A stretch of DNA of 64,000 nt, from assembly GCA_947396885.1 (NCBI GenBank), contig OX377202.1, positions 25,172,001 through 25,236,000 on the forward strand, read 5' to 3'. The stretch comes from Heligmosomoides polygyrus polygyrus. Lineage: Eukaryota; Nematoda; Chromadorea; Rhabditida; Heligmosomidae. The notes under the pieces are model-generated. The model ran no database searches, had not been told where the DNA came from, and worked only from the letters and a program-made list of their open reading frames with translations. A program made the position numbers and the translations under genes. Shown here one piece after another: positions 1-12,000 of this stretch (positions are counted from its first letter, which is position 1; each line of letters starts with the position of its first letter).

Positions 1-355
1 CCGATTGGATAGATAATGTGTGTCATGGTAGTGACATTGTGAAAATCCTCCATACTCAACGATCCAGATTCCAGAAGCTAGAAGTAATATAAGCTCTAAA
101 TTTTTCACAGACCAAGCTGGGACCGAATTTCAAAAGTTTTCGAAGAAAAACATTTTACCAAAATCGCTAAGGCAATACAAAAAGACATATTGGAAGGTAT
201 CTCCAATGTTCCTTAATAGTTTGCTTCCAACTGTTGCCGCTGTCTGTCGTTTGTACCTAACAATATATTTTTATTTGCTCTGTTCTGGTTCTTAATGTGT
301 ATGTTCTGTTTGTTCTATTTTTTTGCGTGGATATCCACGTATAAATAAATAAATA
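1..355 (+). repeat. Possible LINE 3' end with short-repeat tail
   Basis: T-rich sequence ends at 326-339 in the perfect palindrome cgtggatatccacg, followed by ataaataaataaata. A near-identical hairpin plus AT tail occurs on the minus strand at 31251-31270, so this looks like a shared 3' terminus of a retroposed family. No reverse transcriptase is readable in the 300 bases before it, so the class is an inference. Confidence 0.35.
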
Positions 356-434
356 TCGAGAAGTACTATTGAAAGAGCAGTTTTGGACAGCTCTTTTCCA
401 AAACCTCTAGCAGGATCTGCTTATTTACTATTAA

Positions 435-726
435 AGGATAAGGATAAAGGACTGCGCTACTCAATCCCTTCTGGGATGCGCCAGCGCATTCTACTTCTAC
501 GGGATGTCGTGGAGGCGACATGAATGCGTATTTGGCCATACAATGAATTACGGTGGCCAGCCGATGAATAAGTCAGCGCTTTATCCTTCCCAGACTAGTC
601 TGGTACCAATTCACCGACCCCGGAGAGATGGAAGGCTTGGTTGGCCTGGGCGGGAAATCCGAACCAGGAACCTGGTATCGGGTGCACGCGACAGTCGCGC
701 CTCCTCCGACTGCGCTACACGCGCCC
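435..726 (-). repeat. tRNA-derived SINE, young full-length copy
   Basis: On the minus strand the element opens with gggcgcgtgtagcgcagtcg, which contains a Pol III A box (TAGCGCAGTCGG), followed about 40 bases later by a B-box-like GGTTCGGATTTCC. It ends in a short repeat of ATCCTT type. It differs at only about a dozen of 290 positions from the copies at 30304 and 56068. The 14-base sequence ttatttactattaa occurs just before it (421-434) and again after it (735-748), a target-site duplication typical of LINE-driven retroposition. A + strand reading frame through it is a shadow, not a gene. Confidence 0.9.
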
Positions 727-748
727 AATTATAATTATTTACTATTAA

Positions 749-1459
749 TGCACCACAATGTGCGCATAACAAAGAAAATTTGCAGGCAAAAGGGAATTCT
801 CCTAACGACAGCGAAGAGAAAGAAAGCACTTGAAGGAAATTGGGGAAACGAAGATATTCACAGGAAAGACAGAGAAAACCACAGAATGGTGAAATATTGG
901 CAAACAGATTTCCAGAAGACGGCAGTCGATGGAAATAAAAAGCGCAGCTCCTGCTCTCTTTGCTGTTTCTGACTACATCGACATACGACGACAAGCAACG
1001 CTAGGGATAAAGGCACCTCTCAATGAGCACAGTGCATGTAGGAGTACTGTGTCTCTTGATTTTCGGGAGTCGATTTCTCCATCCTCACAATGAGGAACAA
1101 GACCTGTCAACTAAATCTAATGGTGAGGCAACTTCTGTAAGACCATGAGCTGAGCAATTACGAACCAACTAAACAGTGCGTGAAAATTTTAGTAGTGCTG
1201 GAAGCGTGCTGGAGAATATTTCACGAATACTGGAAACAAACAAGCAGGTCTATCGTTAAAACCTTCGTACGATTTAGTGTAAAATGTCACGTTCAGCAAA
1301 ACCGGGCAATGGTTTTCTAGTGTGAAAACATCAAAACTGAGCTATTCAGAAAAAAGGTCGATGAAAATTCATAAATACCCATATCACAAACAAATAAATG
1401 AATAAAAATTTAGGTCAAAAAATAAAGTCTTTATTTTTTTTACCTAAATTTCCCTTTAC
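749..1459. other. Unassigned sequence
   Basis: No recognisable gene, RNA or repeat family seen. AT-rich, with short open frames only. Confidence 0.5.
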
Positions 1460-1700
1460 GGAACGTGCCGCCATGCATTCTACTTTTGTGTGATATCATG
1501 ACAAGATGAACGGAGTTTTGGCTTACACCCAGAATTGCGCCCAGGCGATGAACATTTCAGTGTCTCATCTTTCACGAACAAGTTTAGCACCATCCAGCGA
1601 CCTCAGAGGGATGGAAGGCATGGTCGGCTTGGGCCGGACGCGAACGTCAGTGCGTGTATCGAGGCGAACGCATATTTCGTCTCCTGTAGCTGCGCTACCT
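1460..1700 (-). repeat. tRNA-derived SINE, old relic
   Basis: Degraded copy. The 'gagggatggaaggc' core and a terminal tagctgcgctacc (A-box complement) remain recognisable, while most of the body has drifted. Confidence 0.6.
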
Positions 1701-1937
1701 TCACAATTGAAGTTATGCAAATAGGGCGTTTACGCAAATACGCAAAAATGTAAAATTTAGATAATATTGCATTTTTTTCTGTAGAATGATGTGTCGTTAA
1801 GCGATTAAAATAAGTTCAATATTTTGAATATGGTTCTATTCAACGTGACTTAAGATATCAATCGGAGGTGGAAAGCATGGCTTATCCGAATAGATTCGTT
1901 AGTGCCAAGCGACTTTCATGAACTTCATATTGTGAAG

Positions 1938-2221
1938 GGGCGCGTGGTAACGCAGTTTGAGGAGCTGCCGGCTATCGCGTGCACCCGGTACCAGGTTCCT
2001 CGTTCGAATTTCCTGCCAGGCCAACGAAGCCCTTCATCCTCTCAGGATTGGTGAATTGATACCAGACTTGTTTGGGAAAGATAAAGCGCTGAATTGCTCA
2101 TCGGCTGGCCATCGCGAGTCATTTTATAAGCCAAGCACACATTCAAATCGCCTCCACAACATCCCGCAGCAGTACAATGCGTGACGCATCCCGAAAGGGA
2201 TCGACTATCGCCGTCCTTCCT
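1938..2221 (+). repeat. tRNA-derived SINE, full length, diverged
   Basis: Starts gggcgcgtggtaacgcagtt, with the A box damaged by an extra base. The B-box region reads gttcgaatttcc, closer to a canonical tRNA T-arm than the young copies. The whole body through the 'gcatcccgaaaggga' segment and the tccttcc tail is present. Confidence 0.85.
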
Positions 2222-2335
2222 CCATATTTTTATATAGGGAAGATCTGTGGCGAGGTATCCGGATCACGATTCATTCAGTGCCCGCCTCAATACACTATGC
2301 AAAATAAATAAATAAGTAATCCATATTGAACTACA

Positions 2336-2603
2336 AAGGAATAACGATAAAGGTAGAAGCCAGTGTTCATTAGGTGCCAGAGTCTTGCGGAATGTGCTAT
2401 GTATACACACGATGTGTGAAAGCAAATTGAATGCAGAATTGACCAAAAGATGACCTGCGGTGGCCATTCGATGGAGAAGTCTACGCTTTCTGCTCCCCTG
2501 GCAATTCTGCTACTAATTCACCGATCACAGAAAAATAGAAACGCTGGATAGCCTGGGACCGAAATAAAGAAAGTTGCAAGCTACATACCCCTCCGACTAC
2601 GTT
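2336..2603 (-). repeat. tRNA-derived SINE, old relic
   Basis: Heavily drifted copy. The tail 'aataacgataaagg', the internal 'tgacctgcggtggccattcgatg' region and the final cctccgacta (A-box complement) align in order with the young copies. Confidence 0.55.
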
Positions 2604-4165
2604 TTGAAGTTCTCATGTCACATAAACCGACCTAAATTTTGAAAAACCCTCTGTTACCCATGAATTGCGTGTTAAATGCGAACAAAAGGAACCATCTCCT
2701 AAGAGCTACTTCAAATTAGGAAACATATATTTCTAATGTTTTCAAGGAAAGCCAATCGTAGACTTGGTCAAACCACGTGCTAAGACCCGTAGAAGTACTT
2801 AAATATAATACGCTCGAAGAAAGCAATTTAAACCGCCGGCTGACTAATAACGTCGCAGGACACGAAGCGGAGCCAAACTCGCTCAGACGGAATAACATGT
2901 TACCATGCAGAGGTCTTTGTACGATGTTACTCTCTGCGCCGACTGCTGCTATCACTTCGTTATCACATGATAAAAAAGAAGGCCGATTGCTACACCTTGC
3001 AGAGAGAGCCGTGTCAGGTGGTAAATCGTTTGCACGGCGACCTGTTGTAACCTTGACGCATTCTCTCACATAACCACGAGCAAATGAGATTAACAAAACC
3101 ATTGACGGGAAGGAATCTGAAGAACGAGAGGACGTGGTAACACGCAGCACTTCTTTTAGCAGAGAATCGGAACGCTGCAACAAAACGGTCCGCCTAAAAA
3201 ACCCTTGCGGAACGTCTGCACAACCAGCCAGATGTTCGAGATGTATGATTGTGAACAAGCGATAGTACGTCGCGAAATTAGCTTCCAGATACGGATAGCA
3301 AGGTGTACAATGTCACATTCCTTCTCGTAGGGAGCTTAATTCACCATGGGAATACCCATTAGATTCAAATATTTCGAATAAGCGTTTTGTTCCTCCAAAT
3401 CAAACATTTGTACCGTAAGAATCCTTAAAATGCTGAGAGCCTACTCCAGAATAGTTTGGGTAAAAAACGGTTGCTATCGGAAATCCGAATTGAGAGCCGG
3501 AAATAAAAGAGGTAATCAGTAGGGAATAGATCTGCGAATTAAGGAGAATAAGACAGAAACTTGACGCCTAGCTGGAAAATTGCTGTGAGATGAGTGGCGA
3601 AGTATTATGACTCCTGAGACAGAACAGGCAGCGGTGTGCTCAACCCTACTGGTAAAGTTTAGAAATCATCTTTAAAACCAAACAACGGTCTCTTGTAACA
3701 TTGAAATAATGTAGCATAAAGACAAGAAGGCTGCAGTGGACCAGTCCGTTACAGCTCAACAACCATCCAGTAAACGTTAACAAATATGCCCTTTCAGTAG
3801 TAAAGGCCTGGTTGAGAACAGAGTCACGAGGAGAAAGCTCCTCGTTTTCTGCGGTCTAATTCAAGATCGCACTATATCTAGTAAACGCATAATTTTCTCG
3901 TTAAAGAGAAAGGAGTCCTGGTTGAAAAAGTATCCAACTTTTTGCCACCGTTGGTTGCACTACATAGCATAAAGCCACTCAGCCGCTCACCTATCAGAGT
4001 TCGAATCATGACAATGGCTATACGAATGACGGTTCACATGCCAGCGATTTGCAGTTGTAGCGACAACTTGTTGCAGAGTGAGTTCCAGTAAAGAAGTTGC
4101 CTCCTCCAGAGCTACTACTGAATGTTTTTGAACTACTTCGGAGAACCACTCCTGTAGGTGATTCT
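2604..4165. other. Unassigned sequence with one long open frame
   Basis: No known family recognised apart from the open frame described separately at 2716-3315. The rest is AT-rich with only short open frames. Confidence 0.5.
2716..3315 (-). CDS. Unidentified open frame, possible exon or relic
   Basis: About 199 codons stay open on the minus strand between an upstream TGA and a TAA. There is no ATG until roughly codon 75, in a segment reading SFPSMVLLISFARGY, so if coding it is more likely an internal or terminal exon, or an old retroelement fragment, than a complete gene. It has no signal peptide or domain I recognise. Cysteines are spread (AGCAD, RECVK, ARCSN, LSCDN, ASCPA). Length is the only argument for coding, since an open frame this long is unusual in AT-rich noncoding DNA. 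It could equally be chance. No product is assigned. Confidence 0.2.
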
Positions 4166-4456
4166 AAAGGATGAAGGATAAAGCATGGACGGCGTTGATC
4201 AACTCGTTTTGGAATGCGCCAAGCACTCTGCTTCTACAGAATGTCGTAGATGAAGTGCGTATTTGGTCTGCTCTACATACAATGACATGTGATGATCAGC
4301 CGATGAACAATTAAACAAGCCTTATCCTTCCCAGACGAGTTTGTTGCCAATTCACAATCCCATATGAATAGAAGGCTTGGTTGGCCTAGACGGGAAACTC
4401 GGGAGTCTGGAATTGACCGCACGAGACAACCGACTCCGACTGCGCTGCCACGTGCC
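4166..4456 (-). repeat. tRNA-derived SINE, diverged full-length copy
   Basis: Runs from the 'aaaggatgaaggataaag' tail to the terminal 'ccgactgcgctgcca' A-box complement. All body segments are in order with many substitutions. The B-box region is degraded. Confidence 0.8.
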
Positions 4457-7400
4457 ACTTAGAGTAAGTAAACCAGTATGTAAACCTAGCTCAAGAATGT
4501 CACGGCATAATGGCCACCACCCTGTGAGCCACGCCCCTACTTGGTTTTGGAAGGTTGGCAGTCTTCCCGACTGCATACTTTGTATATGGTTGCTGAAGCA
4601 TGACAAGAGCTTTCATCGCATCCAAACATCCTTTAACAGCTTCTTGCATCTGCATCAGGAACCTTAGGCCCAGGCAAGAATGAAACACACAACGCGAAAA
4701 TTCATTGAAACGCACCAAATTAATAGAACCTACACTATCATTCAAGCTATGATCGCCAAACACTGCAAAAACACATGGCGTAACCTCAAATCCTGCCGGA
4801 ACCCACGTTTTTCTTTCTTTGAAATGAGCTACAAAAAATAAGCTCCAGCGGGCTCTGAACATTCTTAGAGCGTTCTGATGATGGCGAAGATGAATGTGGG
4901 TGAAAGGTGGAAGGAGTCTGGCGGAAGAGAGCGACGATCACGAGAATCCAGGGAATCAATGGACAGTTGGAGCGTTAACATCCGTCGGACAACCGCTGCC
5001 TGTCTCATCAAAGGAACACCCAAAAAAACGGGAGCAAATGAAGATGACGAATGCCGGAGGATCCCGGCAGAAGCCGTGTAGGTTAAGCACTCGAGGGCCT
5101 GCCACAGTCCCAGAGATCGGAATGTAATCGGTGCAGCTTTAAATATGTAGATGAATAATAAGTGTATCATTAAGCGCGCAGATTCTGAGCGAGTTTCCAT
5201 TGCAGATAAGGATATGGATTTTCCTGCTCTAGCGCCAAACACGAAGTTTGAAAGCTAAAGACAAAGACGGTTGAGTAGATGCAAGCTACAGCTTCGGATA
5301 GAATAGTTAGAGTATAGCATAATGTAGGGCTGGATCAACAGGTTGCTTGTGGTTGTTGACGTAGGAGTGTCAGAACTCAGTAAAAAAATCAGATAGTTTC
5401 TTCTTGCAAAAGGACAATTGAATGGAAAGCAATTGACAAACACACAATCAGCAGACATTTTTTAGGAAAAAGATAAAGGTCTGAACGAAGAAAACGCACA
5501 AGCTATCGGTCAGAAAATGCTGAAGTGAAGAAAAGCATGTAAGTAGACAATCTAAAGAAACAGACAAAGTCTTTTTAGGAAAAAATAACAGTATATGGTG
5601 ATATTTACCAAACATATGTATCTCTTTGTATGTGAGAGCAAAAGCTTACTACAAAATAATTTAACAAGAACCAAGATTCTGGAACCATTTAATTTTTGCG
5701 AAAAGTGTCCAGCGTGTTGAAGAAGGGAATTGCTGAGTACGGTAACGCTGACTACAACCTAATGGTACTGACAAGATTTGTCGAAAAATCGAACGTGGAC
5801 CGATATTGTCATCCCACCGCGTGGTTGGTCAGAAGGTGGATGGTCTCTACTTTAAGGGTACTTATTCGGTTGTACTTATTCAGATTGATCGTATTAATCT
5901 TCAAAGGTCTTCTACAGGAGTTTACCGTCAGTACCATCCTGAAGATGTAAAGGGGAAAGGAGAGAAGCGCACTTTTTCGTCCCTTAAGACAACTCTTCTA
6001 AAAAGAACTATCTTACATCGGAAAAAATAGACATCAAACATGTCTTTTCTTTAAAATTTTAGGCTCTAACAGCTAATGTTTCGTCGCCAGAAATAGACTT
6101 TCCGAACACATTCCTAAAAAAAGTATGACAAATTTTTTTACTAATTTTTACAATTCTAAAACGACTGGCGTTATATGCCAGTTTCTAGGACGAACATCCG
6201 ATCATACAAGAGTATGTCAGAAATGGCTTCTAATCGTTTTTCGGCCCTAACAGCCTGGATTTCAAAAAGAAGAGGACTGCCTCTAAAAGGGTTGTTGGCA
6301 GAGATGTGTATATTGCATCGATGTTTACAAGGAATGAAATGAGTAATATTTTACATAGTTCTGATGGTATGAATTTTAGTACACCGGTTACTTTTCGATT
6401 TTCGAAAAAGAAATCGTTCCACATGTTAAATAGGCGAACTGGCCCTAACCTTCACTCACCCTATCGTTGCTTCAGAAAGTTGTACTAAGAGGTGCAGATC
6501 TCTTTTTTGGACTTGTAGGAGGGTAATAAAAATCGCGATGCTCTCAGAAAATCAGTGTTCAATCATCTGCTCAGTTCTGTGTCACTTAAACGGCAAGATT
6601 TGGGCATAGGGCGAATAAACAATGCACAAGACGAAGGGTGCTACAGGCTTCCTGCCTTTTAATAGTGTGACACTGGATTCGTAATGAGTCAGTGTTTCAT
6701 AATGGGAGAAATTCTTCGCACATCGTGCCGTTCTCTGCCGCAGTTCATCAGCAGGAGCTGAGGCATCCTCCATATCGATGAAGCTCGAAAGCAACAACAC
6801 AATGAATTATTAGCGTCCGCCGGCCGCGTCAACAACTGTAGATGACTACTCTATTGTTCTGCAGAAATAATGAAGTTTTGTCCATTAAGCGGCATCTCGC
6901 CTCGATTAGTAGGCGAGGCAAACACGAACACGGCTCCGTGCCTGCAGTTCTTTACAGTATTGGTGATTTAGGAGCTGACAAATAATCCCTATATAAAAAT
7001 ATGAAAATTAGTTTGCGCATCAAACAGACCTACGCCCTCTACCCGTCGTACAGTTCAATTTACTGACGCAAATTAATAGCCAGCAACAATTATAGGCAAC
7101 TCTTATCAACACGATCTGACAAAGAGTCTCGTGCCCTGTTAATCGGCACGCACATCGATAAGCCGTCTGTTTTTGTCGTTACTGCCTTCGTGGACGGCTA
7201 ATCCGCAAATGGGCGCTTCAGGCGAAGGATATCGAGCTGTCTTCCCAACGGTGCACGATCCGAGATGAGCAAAGTTCCACTATCGATTTCCTAGCGCTGT
7301 TTTCAGCGTTCACGCAATCAGCAAAAAATCGTTAAGATGACGAGGATGAAAAAGAGGCAGGATTAGAGGCGAAGCGCGTCGTAGGAGACATTTGAGAAGC

Positions 7401-7516
7401 TGTGAACTATCTGGCCTCCTACAAAACCCATTCAACATCGAGGAGTCCCCACACGCGTCCTTCCACGACAAAGCCGCTGGGGAATAGACGGGCCGCCCAA
7501 CGTGGTCAACTGAAGT
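4457..7516. other. Unassigned sequence, about 3 kb
   Basis: No gene or known repeat could be assigned. Two short stretches on the + strand share a similar peptide pattern: about 5806-5870 reads HRVVGQKVDGLYFKG and about 6285-6330 reads KRVVGRDVYIASMF. This hints at a diverged internal duplication or repeat coding remnants. Frames are short (60-127 codons) and mostly lack good starts. Confidence 0.4.
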
Positions 7517-7820
7517 AAGGGATAAGTAGGAGTAGGATGAAGTATGCCGCAATTCAATCCATTCTGAGATGCTCCACGCATTTCGCTCCTACGAAACATC
7601 GTAGAGGCAATTTAAATGCGTATTTGGCCTATACAATGACTTATAGTGGCCAGAAAACGAGAAAATTAGCGCTCTATCCTTCTCAGACAACTCTGGTACC
7701 AATCATCGGATCTCGGAAGGATGGAAGGCGTCGTTGGCCTGGGTGGGAAATCCGAACCAGGAACCTCGTATCGGGTGTACTCGACCGTCGGCGCCTCCTC
7801 CGACTGCGCTACACGCGCCC
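7517..7820 (-). repeat. tRNA-derived SINE, full length
   Basis: Minus-strand copy ending in the gggcgcgtgtagcgcagtcg head (here as its complement at 7801-7820). The B-box segment ccaggaacctcgtatcggg is intact. Moderately diverged from the young copies, with the 'gataagtaggagtagg' tail still repeat-like. Confidence 0.88.
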
Positions 7821-9535
7821 TCTCAGCGCGATACGCTGTTTATCTGGCCGACACTGTTATTTATTTTATAATAATATATTATAGATAGATAGATAATAGT
7901 AATAATAAAAAGTATATAGTAATATGACATAGGACAGATATGACAGATCAATCAAACAGTGCTAAAAATGTCGTTACAAGTCACTAACGTGAACTGCATG
8001 AGAAGCGGGAACGCAAAAGACCAATCGGGCCGACCCGTTCTGGATTTCACATCCACTCCATGCGGTCTGATTGGGTGGCGCTGTTTTTCTCCCATATAGG
8101 CCATATCAACGACCAATGCCGATTTTTACGAACATTCAAATGAATGCCCGTTGTTTGAGATTTAGGTTCAACGTCAGGACAGTACAGTCAGCACAGTCAG
8201 CAGTAGTATCTCGTGCCCCAGTCCGAGGAGTGCAGAACGTGGCGCACTACACTCCCCATTTCATTACAAAATTTTCGGAACAGGTAGCGTCAGACACCGA
8301 ATACCGCATCGACAATAACACGTAGTCTGAGGGTCGGTCGTCTTCTAAGCCTGTTAGTCCAGTCCAATGAAGCGTAAGCCACTAACAATTACAGGCGTCC
8401 CTGTACTGATACCTGAGGTATTTTCTCACCAGTAATTTAACCGTGACGAGGTGCGCCTGACCAAGCTTGACTAACACGACTTGCCCTCATCTCAACTACT
8501 ATTTTTAGCGTCGAGAAGGTGGTTCTCTGTCGCTGGCGTCACGGCGCTGAAAATGTGTTTTTAGGGCATCTTGGAGCAGGTGAAGAATAGAGACATGATG
8601 AACGCATATGTGGTATGCGAGGGAACTCATCCGCAATGCAGACGACGGAGCTAATAAACACCCAGAGGAGCGCACACGCCCCTGTGAGTACTGGAGAGAA
8701 CGAGGTGTCACTATATTTCTATGAAAAGTGCAAGGCAGCTGCGTTCTGAGGTGCAGCCATGCTTCGAAGATAACCTCGACAGCCCTGAAGTGACCACCAC
8801 CGCCACAAGAAGCAGGAGCAGCATCAGGTTCAGAGCTTATCGACTACGGCGATGAAAAGAAGTTCCGACCGATGCGATGCTGACGCCATGTTGTCTCGAG
8901 ATAGGCACTGCGGCGGCGCGCCTGCTGCTGAAACCAGTTCCTCACTAAGTAACCGAATGAATCATTTGGTGGGGTGGATCACCAGTGAGGGAACACGGTA
9001 TAGAAGAACCGGATTCCGCCTCTCTTAATGTTGAAGACCTGGCCATGTTATGGGCCTGTAAAACGGCAGTGAAGAAGAAAAAATTCGCGATCGAAATCGG
9101 GTTACCGAGTGACACAACAAGGCTGTAAAAAGCAATTCGCCGTTCGAACGAGGCGAGAAACTTTGGCCTCATGTTGGGATGGGCAGATAACACTGCAGAG
9201 AGCTGTGATAAGGCTCCAATGTACAGAACGTTTCGTACCGAATAGAGGCGGTTAGGAAGAGACAGATAAAGCAGCGCATTCTGGATCCTTCTGCGTTCAT
9301 CAAAAAAGCTAATACTAATGCATGACAACGGCAGCTCTTCAGCGCTTTTTGAGAATATCTGACTTAAGAGAGCAACGTCCTACAATGAACGTCCGCGTTG
9401 GCGAACATTTAATGACGCTACGCTACGTCCTCAATCTTTGCGAAAGGGATGCAGTGATGCCACACCACTACTTGAAATAAATGCTGCGATGACCAACTCA
9501 TCTGACGTTCCCCTTTTACGGAAAGATAGAGCCTG
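7821..9535. other. Unassigned sequence with a short microsatellite
   Basis: A tagata/taata simple repeat lies at about 7878-7912. The 8750-8940 part is moderately GC-rich with CAG/CCG triplets. No coding or RNA gene identified. Confidence 0.45.
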
Positions 9536-9712
9536 TAGGATGTGTGGTAGCGCAGTGGAAGAATACGCATGCTGTCGCCTTCATTCCGAATCGAATTTCC
9601 TGCTTCGGCTGCTTCCAAAGGCCTTCCAGCCGTTCAAGATCGATGAATTGGTACATCTGTCAGGTAAGAAGGAAGCACTAGTGGCCCACCGTCTGAGTGG
9701 TCGTAAGTCGAT
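9536..9712 (+). repeat. tRNA-derived SINE, 5' two-thirds
   Basis: The head gtgtggtagcgcagtggaag keeps the A box. The B-box zone reads atcgaatttcctgc. The body continues through 'gatgaattggtac' and 'gtaagaaggaagc', then stops before the usual 3' part. Confidence 0.7.
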
Positions 9713-10830
9713 ATATACCATTTTCACTTCAAGTTGAGTACTCTTCTAAGCGAAGTTGATGCTTCGAAAATCAATGTAAACACCTTTCAAATCGAATCGA
9801 GCTTCTTACAGCTTAATATAGACATTCTCCGAGGTGTCAGAGACAAAAATATAGAAATTAGAAAATTCGAACACATCTAGAATAACTTTTCGTTGTATGA
9901 ACACTAGGTTGCGTCATAGTGGTCACTATTGTTCTGGTTCAGGTTTTCTGCGTCTGTCCGTGGTCCGGTGGCGCTACTTGCTCTGGTCCTTCGTCGCCGT
10001 CGGTCTTCGTTGTGGTTGGCGTGGTCGTGGTGCTGCCTAGAGGATTCATGGAGGATTGGTCGACCTGTTGGGGCAACCGTAGTGGTGATATTCAGTGGTG
10101 CCCACACCGCTTATAGGCCGCAGGCGGTTTTTCATTGCGTCTTACCTCCAGCACGTTTATTTTAGGTTATAGATGCGATTTCTCCATCACAGCTCTTGGC
10201 CATCTGAAGTCCCTCCTCTATGGATGGAATTTCAAACACACTTGTACAACTAAAACATCAATGTTGCGTGTAATTACTGTTTTCCAATGTGATGATGTTT
10301 TCATGTCCATTCTACATCAGCCATAATTTGCAATTCTGATTGGTCGGGAATTTCCTCCCTTGGACGCGTTAAAATTCATTTCACTTCAAGCAGCTGGACC
10401 TCTTCCATTCCAGTGAAACTGTGTCACTTAGCCGGATTACTATATAGCGAATGGCCAATTTTTCGATAGGCGAAGTTGTGTGGCTTGGCCCTCCCAACGG
10501 TATTGCCATGGGTACGCATCAGAGGAATCAGTTTAAAAGCGCCGTTATATAGGTACAGAGCCCTGGCTCTCCATTTGCCGTAGTATCCTAGCCAGCCTCA
10601 CCTGATGTTGATAGTTTGCCTTTGCCTTACTTGCTGTTTGCCCACGACGTGTTTCTCACTGATCCACTCCTGCTAGCCCTTGCGTATTTATTCACTCATG
10701 TTCGAAGGAAGAAACCTGATGTATTCAGTACTTTTTTTAGTTTTTATTTATTTCAACTTTATTATCAATTCTGTGCCATGCTTATATATTCCGTATATTC
10801 CGTTGACTGGATTGTGTTAAAAAATTGGTA
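9713..10830. other. Unassigned sequence
   Basis: A GC-richer patch at 9920-10100 carries Thr/Pro/Arg-rich low-complexity frames on the minus strand and is not recognised. The rest is AT-rich. No gene supported. Confidence 0.4.
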
Positions 10831-11707
10831 TACTTTTCTTGGAAATTCTTTGGCTCAGAAATTCGAAAGAAATTAGTGTGATAGTGTGTGATAATTTTAT
10901 AAAATTTCTATTTTTTGGGAAAAAGAATAAATTGAACTCTGAGCGCAACAAGGCAACAGTTATTATATTTTGAGTACTGAAAAACGAGATCGCACCACAC
11001 ACTCGTCGCGATTTTTAATGATTAAAAGTGCAAATGTTATTTACACGAAGCATCAGGGAGGTGACATGAGTGTTCTTGAGTGTTTGTCGCAATTGTTTTT
11101 GTTGTATCGTTTACAGGTGTGAAACTCCACTCAAACAGAAAATTTGAAGTCAATCACAGAAATCAAAATCGAAAAAAATAGCGACATCGCGGAAATGGGT
11201 ATGGCGCAATCTGCTATTTTGGCATTAAAAAATGGGCGCCATTCTGCTTTTGAAAACAGTCTTCAACCATAATTTCTCCTAAAAAATAAGGTCTTCATAA
11301 AATTTGAAAAAAGGGTCAACTTACTGGGTAGCTAGACTGAAACTTCAAATATAGTCATACTAAGATTCTCCTTGAACAAAAATTATTCTAATCTTTTTGG
11401 ATAGTCTCTAATTTAAGGTAGAAGAAGCTCATTCCGATTTAGAAAAATTCGCTTTGATTTCAAAAGTTTTAGGCTGGCTTAAAAGGGTGTCCAATTTGAT
11501 TTGAAAAGTGTTCAATTTGACGTAAAGTCACAGTCACATACTCAAATACAGTGATACTAAAATTCTCCCTGAACAAAAAATTACTGAACCATTTTTCGAG
11601 AGTTCCTATTGTAATGCGGGAGGAGCTCGTTTCGATTTGAAGACGTTTAGTTTGAACTCCAAAGAGATAGGATTGGAAGTGTGTCAAATTTGACATGAAA
11701 ATGGCAT
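10830..11707. mobile_element. TIR element family, copy 1 (left arm missing)
   Basis: Shares with the copies at 39500, 43111, 45025 and 55943 an internal block (ttgttgtatcgtttacaggt then gaaactccactcaaac) and a right arm of short near-repeats of the form gtgtccaatttgatttg. Its end, aatttgacatgaaaatggca, is followed by TA. The matching left arm is absent. It encodes nothing recognisable. Confidence 0.65.
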
Positions 11708-11798
11708 AGAACAAGCACGCATTCAAACTGCAAAATGGCAAACAGAAATAGAATGTAGAATGCATGGCTCATTCCGCACGTGGATTGATTACCCAACC

Positions 11799-12000
11799 AT
11801 TACTCCTTATCCTTTCGTGAACCTAACAACTTTTATGAGCACCTGGCGGACAGTTCATTGTTCTCTCCTCTATGCATGCTTGGGTCAAGGTCGGCGACCC
11901 GGAGGGATGGGAGGCTTGACTGGCCGCTCCGAGGAGAACTTGAATCAATCCAACACACTCGCAGAAGCCATCACTTCTTCGCACTGCTCTACAGGTGTAG
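11799..12000 (-). repeat. tRNA-derived SINE, degraded
   Basis: The segments gacccggagggatgggaggc and the following ttgactggcc, plus the A-box complement at the right end (ctctacaggtg), align with the family. Much of the body is deleted or drifted. Confidence 0.6.

Noticed and set aside
504..734. Recurrent open frame MSWRRHECVFGH... with LGWPGREIRTRN in several places (also 30310-30753, 56041-56373, 7537-7884)
   Set aside because: It is the antisense translation of the tRNA-derived SINE. It looks like a conserved protein family only because the SINE copies are similar.
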